Source of the DNA: DATMFV01 sp964651005
GTDB taxonomy: Bacteria; Verrucomicrobiota; Verrucomicrobiia; Chthoniobacterales; Chthoniobacteraceae
Direction of reading: 5' to 3'
NCBI GenBank assembly: GCA_964651005.1
Contig: CAZYVL010000020.1
Location: 1 to 31,127 of the forward strand
Length of the DNA stretch: 31,127 nucleotides
Positions 11,892 through 19,178 of the stretch are shown here, piece after piece (within the stretch, counting starts at the first letter, position 1; every line of letters begins with the position of its first letter). The notes under the pieces were generated by a model. That model worked only from the letters and a program-made list of their open reading frames with translations, was not told where the DNA came from and did no database searches. A program made the translations under genes and the position numbers.

Positions 11892-12574
11892 CTGGGTCTG
11901 GGCCCGGGGCGAAGCGGCTTTCTGCGGCGTTGCTGGAGCTGGCCGAGAATGTTCCCGATTCGGAATTCCGACTGCGGGATCTGATGGCGCGCTTTGAGGG
12001 GCGCGTCTACACGCTCTTCCTCATCCTCCTCTCGCTCCCCTTTTGCCAGCCGGTCGCGCTGCCGGGGCTTTCGACCCCGTTCGGGGTGGTCATCATGCTG
12101 CTGGGGCTGCGCTTTGCGATCCGCCGCCAGCCGTGGCTCCCCCGGCGGCTGCTCGATACCCGGCTCCCCCCGAACCTGCTCGCGAAGGTGCTCAAGACGG
12201 GCGGCAAGATGCTCGGGCTGCTGGAGCGGCTGCTCCGGCCCCGGCTCTCCGGGGTTTTCGAATACCGCCTCACGCAGTTTCTCGGCGGCTCGACGATTTG
12301 CCTCTGCGGTTTCCTGCTGCTGCTTCCGCTGCCGATCCCGCTCAGCAACCTTTTCCCGGCGCTCGTCGTGGTGCTCCTTGCCGCTTCGTTTTCCGAGCGC
12401 GACGGGCTGATGCTCGGGGGCGGGGCGCTCATGTTCGCCCTCACGCTCCTCTTCTTCGCCGCCATTTACTTCGGCGGCTCGGGGGTGATCGACTGGATCC
12501 GGGAGACCTTCGGCACCTATTTCTCGCCCGGGAAGGAGCCGACGCTTTTCGAACCGCTCGTTTTCGACCTCTGA
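11892..12574 (+). CDS. ExoD-family membrane protein (5' end lost in assembly gap)
   Basis: About 227 residues are visible, missing the N-terminus. It starts KRLSAALLELAENVPDSEFRLRDLM, then has several hydrophobic helices: LFLILLSLPFCQPVALPGLS, FGVVIMLLGLRFAI, ICLCGFLLLLPLPIPLSNLFPAL and LMFALTLLFFAAIYF. The order of a small helical region, a PVALPGLST-type loop and the RRQPWLPRRLLDTRL segment matches the ExoD family, named for a rhizobial exopolysaccharide-synthesis gene and still without a clear biochemical role. It is an integral membrane protein. The stop at 12572-12574 lies only 6 bases from the stop of the convergent decarboxylase gene. The reading frame differs from that of the glutaredoxin before the gap, so these are separate genes. 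Confidence 0.85.
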
Positions 12575-12580
12575 GCGCGC

Positions 12581-14245
12581 TCATTTCCCCTCCAGCTTCC
12601 GCGCGAGCCGGGCGGCGAGCCGCTCCAGCGCGGGGGAGCGGTCGAACGGATCGAGGTGCGCCTCGATGAGACAGTATTCCCGGGTATGCGCCCCGGCCTC
12701 GGCGAGCGCGCGGCAGAGCTCGCCCTCCGTGCGCGCCTCCCAACTCCGGCCCGCGCCAAGGAGCTGCGGGAGCGCGGCGGCGTAACGCCACGGCGCGACA
12801 TCGTTGTACGCGCCGTCGTGCAGGTGCCGCTCCGTGCCGTATCCCTTGTTGTTGAGCACGATGACGATCGGGTTCAACCCGTTGCGCACGATGGTGGAGA
12901 GTTCCATGCCGGTCATCTGGAACGCGCCGTCGCCCACGAGCACCAGCGGCCGGAGCGCCCGGTTCGCCAGCCCCGCGCCGAGCGCGGCGGGGACGGCAAA
13001 GCCCATCGAGGCGTAGTACGCCGGGCCGAGAAACTCCGTGGGGCGGTGAATGCGCAGGTCCACTCCGCCAAAGAGCGCGTCGCCCACGTCGCAGATCACC
13101 AGCGTGTTGTCCTGGAGCGTCTCGTTGAGCCGCGCAAAGAGCCGCCGCACCGTGAGCGGGGCCGCCGGATCGGGAGCGGGAGAGGCCGGTTCCGCCGCGC
13201 CCTCCCCGGTGCCGGGAGCGGGAGGGGAACGCCGCGCGATGGTCGTCCCGGCCGCACCGACGAGCGCGCGCAGGAAGTCCTCGAAGCCAACCTGGTCGAA
13301 ATGGTGATGCCGGATGGCGATTGTCTCGCTCGTGGCGCTGATCGAGCGAGCGGGGTCGAGCCGCGCCGTGTCGATGCCGAGGTTAATATCCGTCATGAAC
13401 GCGCCGAGCATCAGCAGGCAGTCGCTCTCCTCCACGCGGGCGCGCACCGCCTCGCGCCCCATCGCCCCTTCATAGACTCCGAGGTAGAGCGGGTGCTGCT
13501 CGCCGAGCACCGATTTGCCGAGGATCGTCGTGGCGAACGGGATGCCGGTCTTTTCCACGAACGCCAGAACGGCCGTCTGGAGGTGGAAGCGGTGCACCTC
13601 CACGTCGGCGAGGATCACGGGGCGGCGCGCGGTGTTGAGCAGCGCCGCCGCCTCCTGCAACGCCTCGCCCAGCGCGGCAGGGTCGCTCGGCTCCCGGGCG
13701 CGCGCCGGGGCGTGCCCCTCCACGCCGCGCTCCGCCACCTGGTCGCGCGGCAGTTCGATGTAGACGGGGCGCTTGTGGCGCAGCGCGGCGCGCAGCACCC
13801 GGTCGATCTCCCCAAAGGCGGTGCGCGGGTCGCCGAGAACGGTCGAGGCGACCGTGATCTCGTCGAACACGCGCCGCTGGGTGTCGAACTCGCGCACCTT
13901 GTGGTGGAGCAGCGGGTTTTTCTCCCGCTCGCGCATTCCCGGCGCGCCGCTGATGACGACAACGGGCGATTTTTCCGCATACGCCCCCGCCACCGGGTTG
14001 ACCATTTTCAGCCCGCCGACGCAGTACGTCACGCACGCCACCCCCAGACCGCGCAGGCGCGCGTAGGCGTCCGCCGCGAAGCCCGCCCCCTGCTCGTCGC
14101 AGGTGACGATGGTCTCCAGCGGCCCCCGGCTCAACAGGTCGTAAAAGCCGAGCACGTAGTCGCCGGGAATGCCGAAGACGTGGCTGACCTCGTGTTCGGC
14201 GAGCCGCTGGATCAGGTATTCGCCGAGGGTGGGTGCCGTGCTCAT
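12581..14245 (-). CDS. Thiamine-diphosphate-dependent 2-keto acid decarboxylase (pyruvate/indolepyruvate decarboxylase family)
   Basis: A 554-residue enzyme that should decarboxylate a 2-keto acid to the aldehyde. Three-domain ThDP fold: the N-terminal pyrimidine-binding domain has Asp29 (FGIPGDYV), Glu51 (CDEQGAG) and the paired histidines His114-His115 (NPLLHHKV), matching the pyruvate decarboxylase active site in position and kind. The C-terminal domain has the GDGAFQMTGMEL...NN diphosphate/Mg motif and GYGTERHLH with the conserved glutamate. The complete active site separates it from acetolactate synthase-type relatives. Substrate (pyruvate, indolepyruvate, phenylpyruvate or branched keto acid) cannot be decided from motifs. 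ATG at 14245 was chosen because the conserved N-terminus begins there; 20 further upstream residues are not family-like. It converges on the ExoD gene and diverges from rmuC. Confidence 0.9.
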   Translation of the reverse strand: MSTAPTLGEYLIQRLAEHEVSHVFGIPGDYVLGFYDLLSRGPLETIVTCDEQGAGFAADAYARLRGLGVACVTYCVGGLKMVNPVAGAYAEKSPVVVISGAPGMREREKNPLLHHKVREFDTQRRVFDEITVASTVLGDPRTAFGEIDRVLRAALRHKRPVYIELPRDQVAERGVEGHAPARAREPSDPAALGEALQEAAALLNTARRPVILADVEVHRFHLQTAVLAFVEKTGIPFATTILGKSVLGEQHPLYLGVYEGAMGREAVRARVEESDCLLMLGAFMTDINLGIDTARLDPARSISATSETIAIRHHHFDQVGFEDFLRALVGAAGTTIARRSPPAPGTGEGAAEPASPAPDPAAPLTVRRLFARLNETLQDNTLVICDVGDALFGGVDLRIHRPTEFLGPAYYASMGFAVPAALGAGLANRALRPLVLVGDGAFQMTGMELSTIVRNGLNPIVIVLNNKGYGTERHLHDGAYNDVAPWRYAAALPQLLGAGRSWEARTEGELCRALAEAGAHTREYCLIEAHLDPFDRSPALERLAARLARKLEGK

Positions 14246-14343
14246 GGTCGGGGGGGTGCGGAGAAGATGAGGAAAAAGGAGAGGAGGGCTCCTTTCCGTA
14301 TTCATCGTTTCCCAAAAGGCCGGGAAGCGTTAGAAACCGGGGG

Positions 14344-15774
14344 ATGCTCCTGTGCGCGCTTTTCTTTTTCGCCGGGCTGGCCGTGGGCGCGGTGGCGGCG
14401 TGGGGGTATGGCCGCTCACGGAGCGCCATCGCGCTGCTGCGGCTCGCCGCGGAGAAGGAGCGCGAGCACGCTGAAGCGCGGGCCCGGGCGGAACGGCTGC
14501 CGGAGCTGGAGGCGGCGCTGGAGACGCTGCGGGGCCGCCTTTCCGCCGCCGAAGCGGCCCTCTCCGCTGCCAAGACCGCGCTCGAAAAGGAGCAACAGGC
14601 CGCCGGGGAAAAGCTCGCGCTGCTTGAAGACGCGCGCCGCCAGCTTGCCGACACCTTCCAGGCGCTCTCGGCGGAAGCACTGCGGCGCAACAACGCCTCG
14701 TTCCTGGAACTCGCGAACACATCGCTGGAACGCTTCCAGCAAGCCGCCCGGGGAGATCTGGAGCAGCGCCAGGGGGCGTTCGCGGAACTCGTCAAGCCGG
14801 TGCGCGATTCGCTGGATAAGGTCGATCTCCAGATCCGGGAGATCGAGCAGGCGCGCGCCGGGGCGTACGAGGCGCTCACGCAGCAGGTGCGCGGCATGAT
14901 GGAGGCGCAGGGGCAGCTTCGCAAGGAGACGCACCATCTCGCCGAGGCGCTCCGTTCTCCGGTGGTGCGCGGGCGGTGGGGCGAGGTGCAGTTGCGCCGG
15001 GTGGTCGAGCTGGCGGGGATGCTCAACCACTGCGATTTCATCGAACAGGCAAGCGTCTCCACGGCGGAGGGGAACCGCCTGCGGCCCGATCTCATCGTGC
15101 GGCTCCCCGGCGGCAAGCAGATCGTCGTGGATGCGAAAGCGCCGCTGGCCGCCTATCTGGAGGCGATGGAGGAGCGCGACGACGCGGAACGCACCCGCAA
15201 GCTGGCCGCGCACGCGCTGCGGATTCGCGCGCATGTCGATGCGCTTGCCAAAAAGGCGTACTGGGAGCCGTTCGCCAACGCGCCGGAGTTCGTCGTCCTT
15301 TTCCTGCCGGGGGAGAGTTTCTTCGGCGCGGCGCTGGAGCGCGACCCCGCGCTGCTGGAGTACGCGACGGAGCGGCTCGTCATCCTGGCGACGCCGACCA
15401 CGCTCATCTCGCTGCTCAAGGCGGTCTTCTACGGCTGGAGGCAGCAGAACCTGGCGCACAACGCCGGGGAGATTTCGCGCCTGGGCCGGGAGCTTTACAA
15501 GCGCGTTGCCGACCTTGGCGGCCATCTGGAGAAAATGGGCCGCAGCCTCCGCGCCACCGTGGAGAACTTCAACAAGCTGGCTGCGAGCACGGAGAGCCGC
15601 GTGCTCGTTACCGCGCGGAAATTCCGCGAGCTTGAACCCGCCCCAGGCAGCAACGCCAATGGCAACGAGGGCGACGGCGGCATCGCGCCGCCGCAACAGG
15701 TGGAAACCGCCGTCCGGCGGGTGCAAGCCCCGGAGCTGCTGCCGGAGGAGCCGGAGAAAGAACGCGAGGCTTGA
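14344..15774 (+). CDS. rmuC: DNA recombination protein RmuC
   Basis: A 476-residue protein. Residues 1-22 form a hydrophobic N-terminal membrane segment (LLCALFFFAGLAVGAVAAW). Residues about 35-100 are Ala/Glu/Arg-rich coiled coil. The conserved RmuC nuclease-like domain spans roughly 130-430, with VRGRWGEVQLRRVVELAGM, RPDLIVRLPGGKQIVVDAKAPL (the restriction-endonuclease-like Asp...Asp-Ala-Lys core), FLPGESFF and LATPTTLISLLKAVFYGW. RmuC limits DNA inversions at short inverted repeats in E. coli and has been linked to defence and DNA maintenance. The C-terminal 50 residues are low-complexity. The ATG at 14344 is preceded by GGGGG rather than a spaced Shine-Dalgarno motif. Confidence 0.95.
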   Translation: MLLCALFFFAGLAVGAVAAWGYGRSRSAIALLRLAAEKEREHAEARARAERLPELEAALETLRGRLSAAEAALSAAKTALEKEQQAAGEKLALLEDARRQLADTFQALSAEALRRNNASFLELANTSLERFQQAARGDLEQRQGAFAELVKPVRDSLDKVDLQIREIEQARAGAYEALTQQVRGMMEAQGQLRKETHHLAEALRSPVVRGRWGEVQLRRVVELAGMLNHCDFIEQASVSTAEGNRLRPDLIVRLPGGKQIVVDAKAPLAAYLEAMEERDDAERTRKLAAHALRIRAHVDALAKKAYWEPFANAPEFVVLFLPGESFFGAALERDPALLEYATERLVILATPTTLISLLKAVFYGWRQQNLAHNAGEISRLGRELYKRVADLGGHLEKMGRSLRATVENFNKLAASTESRVLVTARKFRELEPAPGSNANGNEGDGGIAPPQQVETAVRRVQAPELLPEEPEKEREA

Positions 15775-15823
15775 GAACCCGCGTCGCGCTGGCGGCGCAA
15801 GCCATCATGCCACGACAGGGTGA

Positions 15824-15866
15824 TGACGCAAAATCGCATATTATTTCCGCAAAATCAGATAGCTAT
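15824..15866 (+). promoter_or_regulatory. Candidate AraC-type operator and promoter of the GH9-like gene (copy A)
   Basis: Two identical CGCAAAATC units (15827-15835 and 15848-15856), each followed by two variable bases and ATA, lie exactly 21 bases apart in the same orientation. Direct half-sites two helical turns apart are the arrangement used by AraC-family activators. An AT-rich TATATA tract at 15876-15881 follows at a distance suited to a -10 box with the operator next to or over the -35 region. The block sits 40 bases upstream of the GH9-like start and is duplicated at 19001-19043. Confidence 0.55.
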
Positions 15867-15906
15867 CCCTTTGGCTATATATACTTTTTATAAAATCACC
15901 AACCGC

Positions 15907-18327
15907 ATGAACTCCTCCAGACCGATGAACCCCCCTTCGTGGTGCGGCGCCACTTTCGCCTCGCTGGCTCTCGCGCTTTGCCTGACCATGCCGGTTTCAG
16001 GTGCAGGCGCGGACCAAACTCCGCCCACTCCGCTCAAACCCCGGGAGGCCAAGGCCAGTTCCTCCTCTGCCAACACCAAGCCCGCGCAGGCGGTCGATGG
16101 GGTTATTCAAGACGGCTCCCGGTGGGTGAGCGCGAAGAGCAACGAGCCTTCCTGGCTGGAACTCGACCTCGACGGGACGCACAGGCTCGCGGGCCTTCAT
16201 CTCTATACCGGCTACCAGAACGGAGACGCCCTGGAGGATTTTGTGGTGCAGTTCTGGAAAGGCGGCCAGTGGCACGACATCCCTTCGGCGACCTTTGAGA
16301 ACAACAAGGTTGCGGCGCTGGCCATCCCCTTTGATGACACCGTGAATGTCACCACCGACCGGCTGCGGCTCTGGATCACGAAGACGCCCAAGGAGACCGC
16401 GCGCGTCCTCGAAGTGGTGGTCTGGCCCTACTCGGTGGGCAAGTTCCCTCCGCTCGCCGCCGCTCCGCAGGCGATCAAGAGCACCAGCACCCCCCGCTTC
16501 GCCAATGAACCGGTGCCGCTGATCTACCTGAACCAAAGCGGCTTCAACCTGGGCGAGCCGAAGCGTTTCACCGCGCCGACGCTCGATGACGGCACCGCTT
16601 TCCAAATCCGCCCCGCCGACGAAAAAGCAGGGCAGGCGCTCTTCACCGGCACGATCCAGGGCCACATCGGCGATTTCACCGCGTTCAACCCGACCGACGA
16701 ACGCGAATACGTCGTCGTGGCGGGCGAAAACCGCTCCGTCCCCTTCCGCGTCGGGCCGTGGTGGCTGGAGCGTGTCACCTACCAGAACGCGGTCGATTTC
16801 ATGATCGAAAGCCGCCACTACGTCGGAAACGTGAAATCCAAGCGCGCGGGATCATACGGATGGCGCGACGATCACCACTTCGGCTGGGAGCTCAAAACGC
16901 TGGTGGCGCAATATCTCTCCAACCCCTCCGCCTACGAGCGGATGCCGCATCAGGTCCAGTACGAAGCCCCGAACGACCCGAAGCTCTGGGGCAGGCTGGA
17001 GCCGTACAAGGAGGACGCGCCGGATATCGTGAAGCTCATTCACTGGGGCGCGGATGTGATCGTCTCGCAAGGGTTGACGCACGAACTGTTCAAATCCCAG
17101 TTGGCCGATTTCCTCTACGCCTGGCCGTGGCTCAAAGCGTATCTCCCGCAGCAAAACTACGACGCCGTTCGCGACTTCGCCTTCGAACACTGGAGCGATG
17201 CGAAAGCCGACCAGAAGTATCCCTACGATGAGAGCGCGGAGCACGATCTGCTGCAAATCAAGACCAAGACCGGCTCCACGAAAGGGTGCCTCCCGCCCGG
17301 CTTCTCTATCCAGCCGAACCTGATGCTCTACGCCGTGGCCAAACGGGAGGGCCGCGCCGACGCGGAGACGTACTTTCAGGCCGCCTACAAGCAAGCGCAG
17401 TGGATGATCGCCAACCTCGACTGGAACGATCCGCTTGTGACCAAGGGGCAGCGGGTCAGCGAGTTCGTCACCATGACGGGGCTGGCCTACTTCCTCCAGG
17501 AGTACCCCGACCGCGCGCCCGCCGGGCTGGCGGAGAAGATCAACGCCTGGGCGGCGGTCATGATCCGGCGCTCCAATAATCTCTGGGATTTCCGCAAGCT
17601 CGACGACGCCGACGGCTGGGTGCCGAAAGGGCAGGCGCGGACGATGTGGAACGAGCCGGGGAACGTGGTCGGCTTCCCTGCGGCGCTGCTCGCCGCCGAG
17701 CCGTTTGTGACCGACGCTGCCGCACGCACGCGGCTGGAGCAACTCGTCTGGTCGCACTTCGACGACATGTTCGGGCGCAACCCGACGGGGCGGTGCTTCT
17801 CCTTTGACGCGCCGCGCGAGATCGAAGGCGTCGAACACGGCTGGTACACCTTCCTGGCGGGCGGTGTCGGCCAGCTCGCGGAGGTCCGTTTCGTCCTCGA
17901 TGGCGGCCCCAAGAACGAACACTACCCGTACCATCCCGAAGTGGGGAACGTCGGCTGGACGGAGGGGTGGGTGCAGTTCAACACCCCCTTCAACGAAAGC
18001 CTCGCCTACCTCGCGCACGCGAAAACCCGCATCGAGCTTCGCCGCGAAGGGGACGAGCTGCTCGTCCGGCTCGAAGCGCCGCTCAACTTCGACTACGCCA
18101 AGGTGGAAACGGGCAAAGTCTGGCTCACCACCGCCAACGGCGACGCGGAGACGCTCGTTGTCACGGAGGAATCCCCCAACTCGCGCTTCCTCTCGGGCCG
18201 CATCAAGCTTGATGCCAAACCGGCGGCCAAGCCCGGCGACGGAGCGATCCAGGCGGGCGCGCGCGGGAAGGTGGAAGCGGGCTACGGGTACGGCTATCTG
18301 GGGCGGAGCACCTCGCTCGCGCTCTAG
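15907..18327 (+). CDS. Exported GH9-like glycosidase with N-terminal F5/8-type domain
   Basis: An 806-residue protein with a signal-peptide-like N-terminus (hydrophobic FASLALALCLTMPVSGAGA). Residues about 40-180 look like an F5/8 type C (discoidin) carbohydrate-binding domain. Residues about 200-290 begin VPLIYLNQSGFNLGEPKRF, like the Ig-like domain that precedes GH9 cellulases. The rest is an alpha-helical catalytic domain ending with MFGRNPTGRCFSFD and TEGWVQFNTPFNESLAYL, matching the GH9 C-terminal signatures; Glu686 would be the general acid. The usual GGWxDAGD motif is replaced by YGWRDDHHFGWE (Asp321-Asp322), so the enzyme is a divergent member and may not be an endoglucanase. ATG 15907 was taken as start; 15925 is possible. 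It converges on the methyltransferase gene with 6 bases between stops. Confidence 0.8.
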   Translation: MNSSRPMNPPSWCGATFASLALALCLTMPVSGAGADQTPPTPLKPREAKASSSSANTKPAQAVDGVIQDGSRWVSAKSNEPSWLELDLDGTHRLAGLHLYTGYQNGDALEDFVVQFWKGGQWHDIPSATFENNKVAALAIPFDDTVNVTTDRLRLWITKTPKETARVLEVVVWPYSVGKFPPLAAAPQAIKSTSTPRFANEPVPLIYLNQSGFNLGEPKRFTAPTLDDGTAFQIRPADEKAGQALFTGTIQGHIGDFTAFNPTDEREYVVVAGENRSVPFRVGPWWLERVTYQNAVDFMIESRHYVGNVKSKRAGSYGWRDDHHFGWELKTLVAQYLSNPSAYERMPHQVQYEAPNDPKLWGRLEPYKEDAPDIVKLIHWGADVIVSQGLTHELFKSQLADFLYAWPWLKAYLPQQNYDAVRDFAFEHWSDAKADQKYPYDESAEHDLLQIKTKTGSTKGCLPPGFSIQPNLMLYAVAKREGRADAETYFQAAYKQAQWMIANLDWNDPLVTKGQRVSEFVTMTGLAYFLQEYPDRAPAGLAEKINAWAAVMIRRSNNLWDFRKLDDADGWVPKGQARTMWNEPGNVVGFPAALLAAEPFVTDAAARTRLEQLVWSHFDDMFGRNPTGRCFSFDAPREIEGVEHGWYTFLAGGVGQLAEVRFVLDGGPKNEHYPYHPEVGNVGWTEGWVQFNTPFNESLAYLAHAKTRIELRREGDELLVRLEAPLNFDYAKVETGKVWLTTANGDAETLVVTEESPNSRFLSGRIKLDAKPAAKPGDGAIQAGARGKVEAGYGYGYLGRSTSLAL

Positions 18328-18333
18328 GCGAGG

Positions 18334-18933
18334 CTAGCCACGCTTCCGCACGAAAAGCCGCATCCGCTCGTGGCCTTCCCGGCCCGGGTAGGTCCGCGCG
18401 GGGGTCCACTCCCGGAGCCGTGTGAAGGCATCGCCGAAAATCCGGTCGAGTTCCGCCGGGGTGACGCCAAAGGGTGGGCCGGATTCGCCGGGATCGAGAT
18501 CCGGGTCGAGATAAAAGATCGCGAGGAAGAGTCCGCCCGGCTTGAGAACCTGCGCCACGCTGGCGGCATAGGCTTCACGCTGCGACGGGTCGATTGCGCA
18601 AAAACAGGTGTGCTCCCATACCGCGTCGAACGCCCCGTGCCATTCCGGCGGCGGCGCGAAGAAGTCGCCGCGCTCGTAGCGTTCGTTTCCCACGCGGGGG
18701 AAGTGCCGCGCCGCGTCGAGCGCCGAAGGGGCGATGTCGAGGCCGACCACCTCCGTCTCCCCGCCGCCCGCCGCCGCGATGGCGCGCACGTCATGCCCGA
18801 GGCCGCACCCGGGGACCAGCACCCGGCCATGCAGCGGCTGCTCGCGGAGGAACCCGACCAGCCCCGGGCTCGGTTCGCCCCGGTCCCACGGCGTGTCTCC
18901 GGTCTGATAGCGGGATTCCCAATCGGTTGGCAT
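18334..18933 (-). CDS. TPMT-type SAM-dependent methyltransferase
   Basis: A 199-residue protein of the thiopurine S-methyltransferase superfamily. The N-terminus WESRYQTGDTPWDRGEPSP is the characteristic signature of bacterial TPMT-like proteins. The SAM-binding motif I is VLVPGCGLGHD (residues 38-48), followed by VVGLDIAPSAL and a motif around FDAVWEHTCFCAI that is typical of the family. Related bacterial enzymes methylate thiols, or selenium or tellurium species, as detoxification; the real substrate here is unknown. ATG 18933 was chosen over an upstream frame extension because the signature begins right after it. It is a single gene, divergent from nothing on its 5' side except the duplicated operator block at 19001. 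Confidence 0.88.
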   Translation of the reverse strand: MPTDWESRYQTGDTPWDRGEPSPGLVGFLREQPLHGRVLVPGCGLGHDVRAIAAAGGGETEVVGLDIAPSALDAARHFPRVGNERYERGDFFAPPPEWHGAFDAVWEHTCFCAIDPSQREAYAASVAQVLKPGGLFLAIFYLDPDLDPGESGPPFGVTPAELDRIFGDAFTRLREWTPARTYPGREGHERMRLFVRKRG

Positions 18934-19000
18934 GATGCTGCATCGGTCGTTCGGTTGTTTGTAACGCGATAACGCGCGACTGAATGAAATGGTCACTGTA

Positions 19001-19043
19001 TGACGCAAAATCGTATTTTATATCCGTAAAATCAAATAGCTAT
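19001..19043 (+). promoter_or_regulatory. Second copy of the candidate AraC-type operator (copy B)
   Basis: Matches copy A at 38 of 43 positions, including the two half-sites CGCAAAATC (19004-19012) and CGTAAAATC (19025-19033), again 21 bases apart. It points rightward, yet no intact gene follows in that direction; the nearest gene start is the methyltransferase at 18933, transcribed the other way. Confidence 0.5.
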
Positions 19044-19165
19044 CTTTTCGGGCACCATTACTTTGTGCAAAACCCGCAGCCCGACCGACCCAAGCCGACG
19101 CCTTTCCCCCAAACCAGCAAACCCCTCTTCGTGGTGCGGCGCGCCTCGCTCGCGCTGTAGGCGGA
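19044..19165 (+). pseudogene. Relic of a GH9-like gene: 5' end joined to 3' end
   Basis: Directly after operator copy B, 19127-19142 repeats 16 bases of the GH9-like gene's 5' coding region (15935-15950), in the same frame (NPSSWCGA against NPPSWCGA). It continues at once into 19141-19163, which matches the last codons, stop and following bases of that gene (18308-18330) at 21 of 23 positions. The sequence between is missing, and the start region is degenerate. It looks like a duplicated copy reduced by an internal deletion. No protein is expected from it. Confidence 0.4.
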
Positions 19166-19178
19166 GCGTTGCGCGGCT

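Noticed and set aside
11463..12574. Frames running through the 100 N as one fused protein
   Set aside because: The N run removes stop codons artificially, and the glutaredoxin and ExoD parts are in different frames and belong to unrelated families.
12656..14899. Long open frame (747 codons) on the plus strand
   Set aside because: It is antisense to the decarboxylase, which has a full set of active-site motifs, and it runs into the rmuC region in the wrong frame.
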